A DNA stretch of 64,000 nt from Vibrio tasmaniensis 1F-187 (GTDB lineage Bacteria; Pseudomonadota; Gammaproteobacteria; Enterobacterales; Vibrionaceae): assembly GCF_000272405.2 (NCBI RefSeq), contig NZ_AJZM02000313.1, positions 4,595 to 68,594 of the forward strand, given 5' to 3'. The position numbers and the translations under genes are program-made. The notes beneath the pieces are model-generated. The model did not search any database. It was not told the origin of the DNA and worked only from the letters and a program-made list of their open reading frames with translations. Shown piece by piece: positions 11,387-20,099 of the stretch (position 1 is its first letter; each line of letters begins with the position of its first letter).

Positions 11387-12028
11387 TTAAGAGCGAATAT
11401 CAACCCTGCGATTGTTATGGCGACCGGATTCAATCTCGTTACTCTGCACTGGGTTCGCCTCACCTTGTGAACTCACTGTCAGGTCTTCAATATTTACGCC
11501 TTGCTCTTTCAAATACCCAACAACAGCATTCGAGCGCTGCAAGCCTAAGCTTAAGTTGTAACTATCACTACCTTTTGAGTCGGTATTCCCCGTGACGATA
11601 AATTCGGGAGTTTGATGTTCAAGTTTAGCTATAAGTTTTAACAATAAATAACGAGATTTTTGATTCAGTTCATCGTCATCGAAATCAAAAGTCACGCGAG
11701 CCAACACCTCACGAGCCAACTTACCTTCTACAAATTTAGTTCGACTCAGTAAGTATTGTGCGCAATCAGCACTTTCTGATACTTGAGTTAACTTATCTTG
11801 AATCAAACTTTTAATCGCTTGATTAGCTGTGCTTGCGTTCACTTGCATGAACGGGCCTTGGTGATACATCACTTTCTTCCCCTGACCGATCGTTACCGTC
11901 TTCTCAAGTTCAGAGTCGCCCATATGGCAGTAATGATAAAGTAGTTCGTTGGTATCTGGTTTTAAAGGGGCTGCCAGTATAGAAAACGACAGAGTAAATA
12001 AAGACATAACAGATATAAGCGTTTTCAT
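11387..12028 (-). CDS. OmpA-family outer membrane protein at the end of the Tad locus
   Basis: 213 residues: a signal peptide (about residues 1-19, cleavage near SILAA), a variable central part, and a C-terminal OmpA peptidoglycan-binding domain from about residue 110. That domain has the motif TGNTDSKGSDSYNLSLGLQR and the closing RRVDI. It probably anchors an envelope structure to the cell wall. It is the last gene of the minus-strand Tad cluster, about 50 bp after tadG. OmpA-like genes commonly end Vibrio tad loci, which suggests a part in secretion-channel or pilus anchoring; this is inferred from context. A TTCAGTTAA half-site lies just upstream (about 12047). Confidence 0.85.
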   Translation of the reverse strand: MKTLISVMSLFTLSFSILAAPLKPDTNELLYHYCHMGDSELEKTVTIGQGKKVMYHQGPFMQVNASTANQAIKSLIQDKLTQVSESADCAQYLLSRTKFVEGKLAREVLARVTFDFDDDELNQKSRYLLLKLIAKLEHQTPEFIVTGNTDSKGSDSYNLSLGLQRSNAVVGYLKEQGVNIEDLTVSSQGEANPVQSNEIESGRHNNRRVDIRS

Positions 12029-12077
12029 TTTTGCTCTCTTAATAATATTCAGTTAATAAAAAGGATTTCACATACCT

Positions 12078-13385
12078 CTATTGCGCCAAGTGACCTACTT
12101 CTTCCGTAATTAATCCCAAAATTTTATTGAGAATGTCTTCCTTGTTTTCAGCCTTATAAACATTATCTCGGCCAACGCAATTACGCAGACCCACGTTTTT
12201 ATTAAGTTCATAATCGAAACCAATCACAGCCATGCGCGCGTTCATTCGTTCACCATCAGGTGTCATCATTCCTTGGCTTACCCCGCCAATTACCTCTATG
12301 TCATCATGCGTATTATCTGCCGAAACTTTGCCGCCGTTGACCATGTTGAGAATGTTGCTACACATACCTTTCGACACAAGCTTATTGGTTTGCCCTGCGT
12401 AGTGATTCCAATCTTCCCCATCAGACAGAATAATGATCAGCTGCTTTTGGTTCTTCGACATTGAAGTCACAATTTGCCCTGCACGAATAATGCCTTGCAG
12501 TGAAGCAGTGCCTCCCCCAGCTTTGAATTTCTTGACCTTTTTAGTGAAGGATGAAAAGTCGGTGGTAAAATAGAGGTCGTAGAACCGTGCATCATCATCG
12601 CCATTAGGCACACGCGAGGCTTCTCCTTTAACGATAAATTGTTGAGCTATCGTTTTGTTAAAATTCACCGTATCGTCTTTATCGTATTCACCTTCTCTTG
12701 AAACTACCCGCTGATCGCGAACCACTAAGTTATCATTCTTATCTTTATTGATGGTTCGGCGATTAAAACCGGTAAGTGCAACCCGATGAGGGTGCTCTGG
12801 ATATAGATCGTTATACGCGCCGAGTTCATCAGCCACATCTTCAATAATGTCTTTCAGATCATTTAGCTTAGAATGCCGACCACCACTCCACGAGTCATTC
12901 ATAGATTCTGAAAAATCGACGATAAAAGTAATGTCTATCGGCTGGCTTTGATAGCGTCGTGCTTTCGATGATCCCGTCACATTGAAGCTATCACCAAAGC
13001 CAGAAATCACATCGTTACCAGGAAACCAGGACTTGTGCAGTGTTTGACCCGCAACACGATATTCAAAGTAGCGTGCTTCGCCTCTTTCCGTAGCAGCAAT
13101 ACATTCAGGTATCTCATCACACCCTAGCTTCTTAACTTCAATATCTAGGATCGAGTCCATGTCATATAGATAATGCTGAATATAGCGCTCCGCCAATTGG
13201 TGGTCTTGCTCATCTTTTGCTGATACCGCTAGAACAGCCGCTTCTGAAGCTTCCTCTAATCGAGCTTTGGTTTGTAATGCGCGGGCACCATCAGAACCAA
13301 GCATAAACACTCCAAACAAAGCTGGGATCATAATGGCAAACAGCATAGCTGCATGGCCAGACTGCTTACGCATAGCGTGTTTCAT
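12078..13385 (-). CDS. tadG: TadG-like pseudopilin with von Willebrand factor A domain
   Basis: 435 residues. A Tad-type N-terminus with one membrane segment (about 12-30, GHAAMLFAIMIPALFG) is followed by a VWA domain. The VWA metal-ion-dependent adhesion motif D-x-S-x-S is at Asp157 (VDFSESM), with a later LSDGED. TadG proteins are minor components thought to link or anchor the Flp pilus assembly at the envelope. It follows tadF closely on the same strand. Two cysteine pairs in the variable region (CDEIPEC and later CSN/NCVG) may form disulfides. Confidence 0.85.
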   Translation of the reverse strand: MKHAMRKQSGHAAMLFAIMIPALFGVFMLGSDGARALQTKARLEEASEAAVLAVSAKDEQDHQLAERYIQHYLYDMDSILDIEVKKLGCDEIPECIAATERGEARYFEYRVAGQTLHKSWFPGNDVISGFGDSFNVTGSSKARRYQSQPIDITFIVDFSESMNDSWSGGRHSKLNDLKDIIEDVADELGAYNDLYPEHPHRVALTGFNRRTINKDKNDNLVVRDQRVVSREGEYDKDDTVNFNKTIAQQFIVKGEASRVPNGDDDARFYDLYFTTDFSSFTKKVKKFKAGGGTASLQGIIRAGQIVTSMSKNQKQLIIILSDGEDWNHYAGQTNKLVSKGMCSNILNMVNGGKVSADNTHDDIEVIGGVSQGMMTPDGERMNARMAVIGFDYELNKNVGLRNCVGRDNVYKAENKEDILNKILGLITEEVGHLAQ

Positions 13386-13401
13386 AACCTTTCTCTTCGC
13401 T

Positions 13402-13980
13402 CTACCTGCCGATCACGACAGAATCAGACATCACGTGAGTAAACTCACGCCCCAAAATACCACCAATCCAATTATCCGATTCATAACAAACCGTCACTCG
13501 GTACAGGGGCATTTCTCGACCTCGGTTAGTCACTACCGTCATGGACTCTAATGAATCAATGGTTTGCTTTATTCTGCAGGCAACAACACCGCGTTTTTCA
13601 CTGATCGCGGGGTTAGGTGTACCCACTTGTTTGAAGCTCAACTCTTCCACCAACAACCCATAGTGTTCCCGTTCAAAATGACCAAAGGTACGCAGTAAGG
13701 AATGCTGAGCAATGATATCGATATCATCGACTTCTTTAGTTGTAAGCTGATAATCAGTATCATAAAGTTGGGTTCTCTCTTTAAGTACATTGACCAGTGA
13801 ATAAGAGAGTCGATCGAGTTTTCCTTTCAATGAAAGCTTGATGATCACGTCACCACTGAAAGCAATCAATAAGCTGAAAAATACAGCGACCATGGCAAAC
13901 TCAATACTAAAAACCCCCTGCTGCTTACTCTTCAAATCCCCATGCTTTAGGGTTCTAAATTTCAAATTTTGACCTTTCAT
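13402..13980 (-). CDS. tadF: TadF-like pseudopilin
   Basis: About 192 residues from the Met at 13980. The frame opens earlier at 13995, but MKGQNLK gives the better start. The N-terminus has the Tad pseudopilin signature: a basic leader, then GVFSIEFAMVAVFFSLL (a prepilin-peptidase-type G|xxxxEF site followed by a hydrophobic helix). TadE and TadF are processed by TadV and are needed for Flp pilus assembly. It overlaps the end of tadE by 26 bp, so translation is probably coupled. Confidence 0.8.
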   Translation of the reverse strand: MKGQNLKFRTLKHGDLKSKQQGVFSIEFAMVAVFFSLLIAFSGDVIIKLSLKGKLDRLSYSLVNVLKERTQLYDTDYQLTTKEVDDIDIIAQHSLLRTFGHFEREHYGLLVEELSFKQVGTPNPAISEKRGVVACRIKQTIDSLESMTVVTNRGREMPLYRVTVCYESDNWIGGILGREFTHVMSDSVVIGR

Positions 13981-14440
13981 ATTCCTGCACAACAATCATC
14001 TCTCTGCTCATTAAATTCTGAGTCGTGAAGAAGTAGCTAAAGATAGGTGAAAAACGGTAGTTAATTCGATAAATGGCAAGCGCTGCGTTATCAGCATCAC
14101 CACACTCTTTAAATTTTTGACTACCAGAAATACTGCATTGGTTTGTAATACTAGCTAACTCACTCAGGTTTTTAGAGTAGCGAATCGTGACTTGAAAATT
14201 GTCGCCATTAACAACCTGATTCCAGATACTGCCTTCTCGGTGCAAAACCTTATCTACCGTATCGAGATAATTTCCTGAGCCCTTTTTAGCTGTGCGAGCC
14301 ACCTCTGAAACCGCCAAGTCGTTGATCGCCGAAATGTACGAGATATAGCTCATCTCAACCCACGCCATACACATCAACCAAAAAGCAAAAAAGCCCACCG
14401 CAAACTCTATGCTCGCGACACCCTTTTGCTTATATCGCAT
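13955..14440 (-). CDS. tadE: TadE-like pseudopilin
   Basis: About 161 residues from Met at 14440; an upstream Met at 14470 would overlap tadD by 41 bp with an arginine-rich stretch. It shows the pseudopilin signature KQKGVASIEFAVGFFAF (glycine, then E at +5, then a hydrophobic helix) near the N-terminus. Two cysteines in the periplasmic part may pair. It is matured by the prepilin peptidase of the same locus. It overlaps tadD at its start and tadF at its end, all on the minus strand. Confidence 0.8.
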   Translation of the reverse strand: MRYKQKGVASIEFAVGFFAFWLMCMAWVEMSYISYISAINDLAVSEVARTAKKGSGNYLDTVDKVLHREGSIWNQVVNGDNFQVTIRYSKNLSELASITNQCSISGSQKFKECGDADNAALAIYRINYRFSPIFSYFFTTQNLMSREMIVVQEYERSKFEI

Positions 14441-15212
14441 TACCCGCCTCCTCCGATAACGAAAGACCACTGACTGCCAGCGTTTGGCTCTCTAATGAAT
14501 AAGGAGTGTGGTGACGCAACGCCTGATAAATTTTTTGGATTTGGTGCTTGCTGTATCTTTCACTCAACACACTTTCGACAAACGGGTAGTGGCCCAACTT
14601 AGCCATACTCAACGTCAAGTTTGCCATCATCTGTTCATTCATCTGACCGCGCTTATACAATGGTAATAAACGCTCCATAGCTGCTTGATAATGCTCTTGC
14701 GTAATATCGAGCACAGCCAAGTTATTATTCACGGATACCGAGTCATAAAAATGCTCTCGCGCGCGTTCAAAATACCGACGAGATAGATCAAACTGATAGC
14801 TGTAACCATAAAACGTTCCCAGTAAATTCTCGGCTGCCGCATGTGTAGCATTTTCCATTAATACTTGTTTAGCACTACTGATCGCTGCTGGGTACTGACC
14901 TAATTCTCCGTATGCTTTCGCTTGCAGCAATAAACTATTCACACTGGGTTGTGATTTTTGAGTAACAGGCGCAATGTAAAACAGAGCCGACTCAGCATCG
15001 CCCATAGCTAAATATGTATTCGAGAGTTTTTCTCTCACTTCATCAGCGTCGTATTGCTGCAGCTGATTTTTATACAAACGGGTTAACTGAACGTAATTAT
15101 GTGTTTTTTGATAGATCGCCTCTTTTGACTCATCTTTCTGCCAACTCGCTTGAGTTGAACTGCATGCCGCCAACATTAAAACTAACGTTAGCGCGATTAT
15201 TTTCTTAAACAT
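14430..15212 (-). CDS. tadD: TadD-like TPR lipoprotein
   Basis: 260 residues. A lipoprotein signal has the lipobox LAAC (Cys17), followed by tetratricopeptide-type helical repeats (for example ESALFYIAPV, YPAAISSAKQVL, HAAAENLLGTFYG). TadD proteins are thought to act as outer-membrane pilotins or scaffolds for the Tad secretin RcpA. It overlaps tadC by 8 bp at its start, consistent with a tightly coupled operon. Family assignment rests on the TPR plus lipobox architecture and the gene order. Confidence 0.82.
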   Translation of the reverse strand: MFKKIIALTLVLMLAACSSTQASWQKDESKEAIYQKTHNYVQLTRLYKNQLQQYDADEVREKLSNTYLAMGDAESALFYIAPVTQKSQPSVNSLLLQAKAYGELGQYPAAISSAKQVLMENATHAAAENLLGTFYGYSYQFDLSRRYFERAREHFYDSVSVNNNLAVLDITQEHYQAAMERLLPLYKRGQMNEQMMANLTLSMAKLGHYPFVESVLSERYSKHQIQKIYQALRHHTPYSLESQTLAVSGLSLSEEAGNAI

Positions 15213-16110
15213 TAAGCATCATCCTCATTACCCCCGGAGCGGCAATTACGAATACAATTGGGATCAAGATAAACACGATCAGTGGAATCGACATCTTGGC
15301 AGCTAACTTCCCTATTTCTTCTTCCAGCTCTAGCATTTGCACTTCTCGAATATCGCCTGCCAACGTCGTTAACACGTTATAAATCGAGGATCCATGTTGA
15401 ATGCTCTGCGTCAGCGTCATCACAAAACTACGAACTTCTGGTGATGGAACCTTGCGATACAACTCCTCTAAGGCATTTTCCATTCCGACCAAACGAGCCC
15501 GTTGGTTTGTCACCTCCAACAAGCTAGAAAGCTCTTTATCAAAGCTTTTCATTTCAATGGAGAGGTATTTCATTGATGCTTCGATTGTCATGCCGGTTTG
15601 GACGCAAATCGCCATTAGGTCAATCAGGTACGGCATTTGACGAGAGATTCGACGTTGACGGTTTTTAGCCATCGAGCTCAAGACTAGGTCAGGCATCACA
15701 ATAACCACCATAGCCCACCCCGCAGCTATCGCGATCCATGATTCAGACGAAACCTCAAAAAACCAACACACGCCTGCAACAACCACTTGCCCGATAAACA
15801 ACGCACTGTACTTCAGTGGCATAAACCATTGAGCCCACCGGATGTCACTCACGCCTGCATTAGCAAAGCGCACTGCAATATCACTTTCGGAGGTGACGAA
15901 AATAGTCGACATGGGCGTCAACCAACGATTCAGTTTTATTTCTGCCTCTTTTGACTGATCGGCCAATCGATGATGTTTCGCTAAGGCTGCGATACGGTGT
16001 TTTTTCTGAGTACACACGACTAACCAATAAAATATGAGCAACAAGCCAAATGCTACGCCGGCCCAGGCGAAAAATAACCCAACGTTCGAGAAGTTTATTG
16101 AAGAAGCCAT
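15205..16110 (-). CDS. tadC: TadC inner-membrane platform protein
   Basis: 301 residues with a type II secretion F (T2SSF) domain in the C-terminal two thirds (DLMAICVQTGMTIEASMKYL and later TLTQSIQHGSSI). Membrane spans lie near 11-30, mid-protein and at the very end. With TadB it forms the inner-membrane platform of the Flp pilus machine on which the TadA ATPase acts. Its start codon overlaps the stop of tadB by one base, and its end overlaps tadD. Confidence 0.92.
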   Translation of the reverse strand: MASSINFSNVGLFFAWAGVAFGLLLIFYWLVVCTQKKHRIAALAKHHRLADQSKEAEIKLNRWLTPMSTIFVTSESDIAVRFANAGVSDIRWAQWFMPLKYSALFIGQVVVAGVCWFFEVSSESWIAIAAGWAMVVIVMPDLVLSSMAKNRQRRISRQMPYLIDLMAICVQTGMTIEASMKYLSIEMKSFDKELSSLLEVTNQRARLVGMENALEELYRKVPSPEVRSFVMTLTQSIQHGSSIYNVLTTLAGDIREVQMLELEEEIGKLAAKMSIPLIVFILIPIVFVIAAPGVMRMMLNV

Positions 16111-17030
16111 TACTTCACCTTTTTCATTAACGCCCAGATGATCAGCATGCCGATACTTTCACTTGTGATGAGGTAGTAAAGAATCGGTCTCCCTTCTGGG
16201 TGGTGCATTACGAACTCAAAATTTTCAGGACTAAGAAACTGCAAAATAAACAGAAAGAAGAATGGTGTTGCTCCTACAATTTTTGCGGAGATACGAGCCT
16301 CTGAAGTAAGAGCAAACTTTTTTCTTTCTACAGCTCTCGCTTCGAACATTTGTCGATTCAGACGTGACATCACCTCTTTTAATTGCCCCCCTCTTTGCAT
16401 GTTAGCTCGCAAGGTAATGACAAAAAAATGAAACGACGGATACGGAAAGCGACGACAAGATTTACGAAACACATCATCAATCGGCTCGCCTAAATTGAGG
16501 CGCTCGCTCATCAGCTTAAACTCTTTACCTACCTCACCTTCAAGTTTCTTCCCTACATACCCAATGCCTCGCCCTATGCTTTCACCCGCACTAAGGGAAC
16601 TTGCCAGCATGTTCAACGCATCAGGGAAGGTTTCTTCAAAGCGTTTTTTCTCTCGTTTCTGTAAATGGAGATAACCCAAAAACCAAGCGGTAATGAGAGT
16701 CAAAGGCAAAATTTCGAACCAAGGTAAGCGCAGTGACATTTGATTAAGAGTGCCGATCGCAAGCAGTGCTACAACAGAAAAAATGACGACCTTACCTAAT
16801 GCCATTTTTCCAAGTTGGCGCTGTAAGTTATCCCAACGCACATGAAGTTTCTGTTTGAAGTTACGATCAGAAAGACTGGCAAAATTAACCGCTTGTTGCG
16901 TAAAACTCAGATCGCTTTTCAGATTACCTTTCGCTTGCTGTGATAAATACTCATCAACAGAAGGAGCTCTATTCGGCTTAAGCGCGACAATCATGAGTAT
17001 TGCCCCACCCAAAATAATCAACCAATACAT
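16110..17030 (-). CDS. tadB: TadB inner-membrane platform protein
   Basis: 306 residues with a T2SSF domain (FPDALNMLASSLSAGESIGR, then FFVITLRANMQRGGQLKEVM). An N-terminal span, two central spans and a C-terminal span are visible. It pairs with TadC and interacts with the TadA ATPase in Flp pilus extrusion. It lies 9 bp after tadA on the minus strand. Confidence 0.92.
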   Translation of the reverse strand: MYWLIILGGAILMIVALKPNRAPSVDEYLSQQAKGNLKSDLSFTQQAVNFASLSDRNFKQKLHVRWDNLQRQLGKMALGKVVIFSVVALLAIGTLNQMSLRLPWFEILPLTLITAWFLGYLHLQKREKKRFEETFPDALNMLASSLSAGESIGRGIGYVGKKLEGEVGKEFKLMSERLNLGEPIDDVFRKSCRRFPYPSFHFFVITLRANMQRGGQLKEVMSRLNRQMFEARAVERKKFALTSEARISAKIVGATPFFFLFILQFLSPENFEFVMHHPEGRPILYYLITSESIGMLIIWALMKKVK

Positions 17031-17039
17031 GTCTCACTC

Positions 17040-18323
17040 CTATTGATTGAGTGTCATAGACTCAATCACTTGAGTTAACTTCTGCTCTACACCAAAGAAA
17101 CGGGCTTTTTCATAAAGCGCAGAACGAGCCATAACACCAGATGTCACATAACTACCTCGAATGCGACCATCAGGGCTGTGAGGTGAAGTTTGGAAAGAGA
17201 ACAACTCTTCTAACACCACGTTGCTTCCCTCAATACCGACCACTTCAGTGATATTCATGATCTTTCGAGAACCATCATGCAATCGGCTGACCTGAACGAC
17301 TAAATCGACCGCGCTTACAATTGAGCGGCGGATCGCTTCTAAGGGCAAATTATTGGTCGCCATCATCACCATTGATTCGACACGAGCCAAAGCATCTCGT
17401 GGTGTATTGGCGTGCAGCGTAGACATTGAACCATCGTGCCCAGTATTCATGGCTTGCAGCATTTCAAACGCTTCACCACCACGGCATTCACCCACAATAA
17501 TTCGGTCTGGGCGCATTCGCAGTGAATTAATCACTAAATCTCGAGCGGTAATAGCCCCCGTCCCTTCAATGCCCTCATGACGAGTTTCCATTCGAACAAC
17601 ATGTGACTGCTGAAGCCTTAATTCAGCGGTATCTTCAATAGTGACGGTTCGTTCACCCTCTGATATATGCTGTGATAAAGCATTAAGTAACGTTGTTTTT
17701 CCCGATCCCGTACCACCAGATACAAGAATATTGAGTCGGCAACGTGCAGCTAACTGAAGTAAACCTGCCATATCGGGAGTAAGAGACCCAAACTCAACTA
17801 ATTCTTCAAAACCAATACTTTGCTTTTGAAACTTACGAATCGAGATTGACGTCCCTTCCAATGTGATAGGAGGAATGACAATATTCACACGGCTACCATC
17901 ATCTAACCGGGCATCACAAGTAGGAGAAGACTCATCGACCCTGCGCCCAACACGACTAGCGATGCGCTTAGCAATATCAAGCAACTGCTTCTCATCGATA
18001 AATCGAACAGGTGCTTTCTCGACTAAGCCATGACGCTCAATATAAACCTGTTGTGGGCCATTGATCATGATGTCGGTGATCGAGTCATCATCCATCAACA
18101 CCTGCAAAGGCCCGAGGCCAACTAACTCATGTACCATGCTGGTGACATATTCTGATTTTGCCAGTGATGAAATAGATAACTGATCTCGACTCACTAGCAT
18201 ATCAACTGCGCTAGCTAACTGAGCTTCTAACTCTAGACGCGGTAAGCTTTCAATAACACTGGCATCAAGTGCATCAAATATCTGCTTACGCAGTTGTAAA
18301 TAAATGCGCTGTGCATGTTCCAT
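17040..18323 (-). CDS. tadA: TadA/CpaF secretion ATPase
   Basis: 427-residue VirB11/PulE-type hexameric ATPase that powers Flp pilus assembly (and retraction in some systems) at the cytoplasmic face. The Walker A GGTGSGKTT is at about residues 203-211. The Asp/His boxes and Walker B region (RIIVGECRGGEAFEML, then GSMSTLHANTPRDALARVESM) are present. The N-terminal CpaF-type domain has the typical DDDSITDIMINGP. All catalytic elements are intact. It lies between tadZ (10-bp gap) and tadB. Confidence 0.96.
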   Translation of the reverse strand: MEHAQRIYLQLRKQIFDALDASVIESLPRLELEAQLASAVDMLVSRDQLSISSLAKSEYVTSMVHELVGLGPLQVLMDDDSITDIMINGPQQVYIERHGLVEKAPVRFIDEKQLLDIAKRIASRVGRRVDESSPTCDARLDDGSRVNIVIPPITLEGTSISIRKFQKQSIGFEELVEFGSLTPDMAGLLQLAARCRLNILVSGGTGSGKTTLLNALSQHISEGERTVTIEDTAELRLQQSHVVRMETRHEGIEGTGAITARDLVINSLRMRPDRIIVGECRGGEAFEMLQAMNTGHDGSMSTLHANTPRDALARVESMVMMATNNLPLEAIRRSIVSAVDLVVQVSRLHDGSRKIMNITEVVGIEGSNVVLEELFSFQTSPHSPDGRIRGSYVTSGVMARSALYEKARFFGVEQKLTQVIESMTLNQ

Positions 18324-18332
18324 ATCGTCCCC

Positions 18333-19556
18333 TTACCGTTTTAACCACTGGAAGAATGAAAATGCTGTTTTTTCCGCAACTTTCTCTCCCATCAATAAGG
18401 CAACTAACGTTTGCAGTCCGTATTTCATTTCAGAACATGATTCACTAAGCAACTCACCTTGAAGTAGGTATTGATTAGCTTTGAAATCAAACACTAAATT
18501 CGCGTCTGCCTCTCGACCAAAATACTTAACTACATCCGCCTCACTAATTGACGCTGCGTTATGTGGTCGAGAGCGGTTCATTACCGTCAGTACGACAAGG
18601 TTGGGATAATGCACGTCGATTTCAGAACGAATTCGATTCAGCTCTCTTAATGACGATACTGTTGCATCAAATACCAAGACTAAAGCATCTAGTTTCCCCA
18701 CCGCTTGTCTAAACTCTTCATTGGTTGTCGCAGTGTGAGAATAGTCTTCCACGACAAAAGCATGACTTGAAATCATCTGCTTCTTTAAAGACTGGGTGTA
18801 TTGGAATAACTCATCACGGCCAAACTCATCTGATTCCACCGCAAGAAGTGACAAATTTTTTTCAATCTTTTGTACCAAGCTTGTCGCGATATCATTATCC
18901 ACTCCTGTAGTAAGGGTGCCTTTTTGAACACTGCGCTTAGTAAACTTCTTAAGCCCTAACATCACGTCAATATTGCTGCCAGTGTAGGTATAGTCGACTA
19001 GCAAAGTACTCGCATTTTGATGCTTGGCCAAACGGCGAGATATCTCACACGCTACAAGTGAAGTACCGACCCCACCTTTCACGCCCATGACTGCTATTTG
19101 CTTGGCTTTACGATTTGTACTCACGCCTTGTTGTGCTGCGTGGTTACGGGAAACGTTGTGATAAAAATCGATCGTTTCCGCTTCACCCGCTGGCCAAAAC
19201 AAGTAATAGAAGCCCAACTGTCTTAAGGCTCGAATGATGGATATGGTATCTTCACTGCCAATAATGATCACTGACACATGAGGAGGTAAGGTATGAGTCA
19301 ATAACTGAGCATCAGCGACAATATCTTGGCTTTGATTTAATTCAACAAATACCACTTCAACATCTGGGTATTGCTCTAATCTAGTCACACTTGTGTCTTG
19401 GCTGGCGAACGAGCTAGGCTCAATCAACCCTTCAAATCTGAACGTTTTTTGGATGAAGTCACGGCATATATCGGTTTGGAAAAGCATCGCACAACGATTC
19501 TGTTTCTCCGATTTTTTAGGTTCCGCACTGTTTAGTTTATTCACTAAATCAAACAT
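18333..19556 (-). CDS. tadZ: TadZ/CpaE pilus-localisation ATPase-like protein
   Basis: 407 residues. An atypical N-terminal receiver-like domain is followed by a ParA/MinD-like domain with the deviant Walker A GVKGGVGTS (about residues 158-166). TadZ places the Tad apparatus, usually at a pole, and helps assemble it. It lies in the canonical position between rcpB and tadA. Family members vary in retaining ATPase activity; the lysines of the deviant Walker motif are present here, so activity is possible. Confidence 0.92.
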   Translation of the reverse strand: MFDLVNKLNSAEPKKSEKQNRCAMLFQTDICRDFIQKTFRFEGLIEPSSFASQDTSVTRLEQYPDVEVVFVELNQSQDIVADAQLLTHTLPPHVSVIIIGSEDTISIIRALRQLGFYYLFWPAGEAETIDFYHNVSRNHAAQQGVSTNRKAKQIAVMGVKGGVGTSLVACEISRRLAKHQNASTLLVDYTYTGSNIDVMLGLKKFTKRSVQKGTLTTGVDNDIATSLVQKIEKNLSLLAVESDEFGRDELFQYTQSLKKQMISSHAFVVEDYSHTATTNEEFRQAVGKLDALVLVFDATVSSLRELNRIRSEIDVHYPNLVVLTVMNRSRPHNAASISEADVVKYFGREADANLVFDFKANQYLLQGELLSESCSEMKYGLQTLVALLMGEKVAEKTAFSFFQWLKR

Positions 19557-19580
19557 CTGAAATTCTCTAACAGTTAGTAA

Positions 19581-20099
19581 TTAGATTGCTTTGTGCGGGT
19601 TGACCATTGACTGCCAACGGCTCGTGTCCACATTGCACCCTAAGCTTCCATTCCCATACTCGCCGACCCGTTCCTGGTGGCAAATTTCTAGTTTGGTCTT
19701 ATATGTTGTGACTGAAAGACTTAAGTCAAAGCGACTCTCTAGTGGTAACGGATCTGATGCGTTTGAGTTATGCTCATTTGGGCTATAACCTATTTGACTG
19801 TATTCAATCTGACTCGACATCACACCAGCTTGGATTAACTGGCTCACAACCTCTTTATAAAGCGCCTGATTCCCGTTCCCTTTGGTACGTATTTTCCATT
19901 GCGCCACCTTTACATTTTTAGGGTAACCCAAGATAAACTCACTCACTTTTCTGGTCACCAACAGGGGTTGGTCAGAGCGAAGTTTAAGCTGATAAGTCAC
20001 AGGAAAAACTTCAACTTCCGTTCCGCGAGGCTCCGATATACGGTCAACACACCCTGTAATAATGACGGCGGTAAGCAAAGTAACCATCAATGATTTCAT
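19581..20099 (-). CDS. rcpB: RcpB/CpaD-like lipoprotein of the Tad secretin complex
   Basis: 172 residues with a lipoprotein signal, ITGC lipobox at Cys17, and a weakly conserved periplasmic domain. Two cysteines (CHQERVGEYGNGSLGC) probably pair. Its place between the secretin gene rcpA and tadZ is the standard position of rcpB/cpaD, an outer-membrane lipoprotein needed for secretin assembly. It overlaps the end of rcpA by 4 bp. The call rests on gene order and the lipobox rather than strong sequence recognition. Confidence 0.72.
   Translation of the reverse strand: MKSLMVTLLTAVIITGCVDRISEPRGTEVEVFPVTYQLKLRSDQPLLVTRKVSEFILGYPKNVKVAQWKIRTKGNGNQALYKEVVSQLIQAGVMSSQIEYSQIGYSPNEHNSNASDPLPLESRFDLSLSVTTYKTKLEICHQERVGEYGNGSLGCNVDTSRWQSMVNPHKAI

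Noticed and set aside
13425..13445. CACGTG-containing stretch in tadF considered as parS
   Set aside because: Only the central CACGTG is present; the flanking TGTT/AACA arms are missing.
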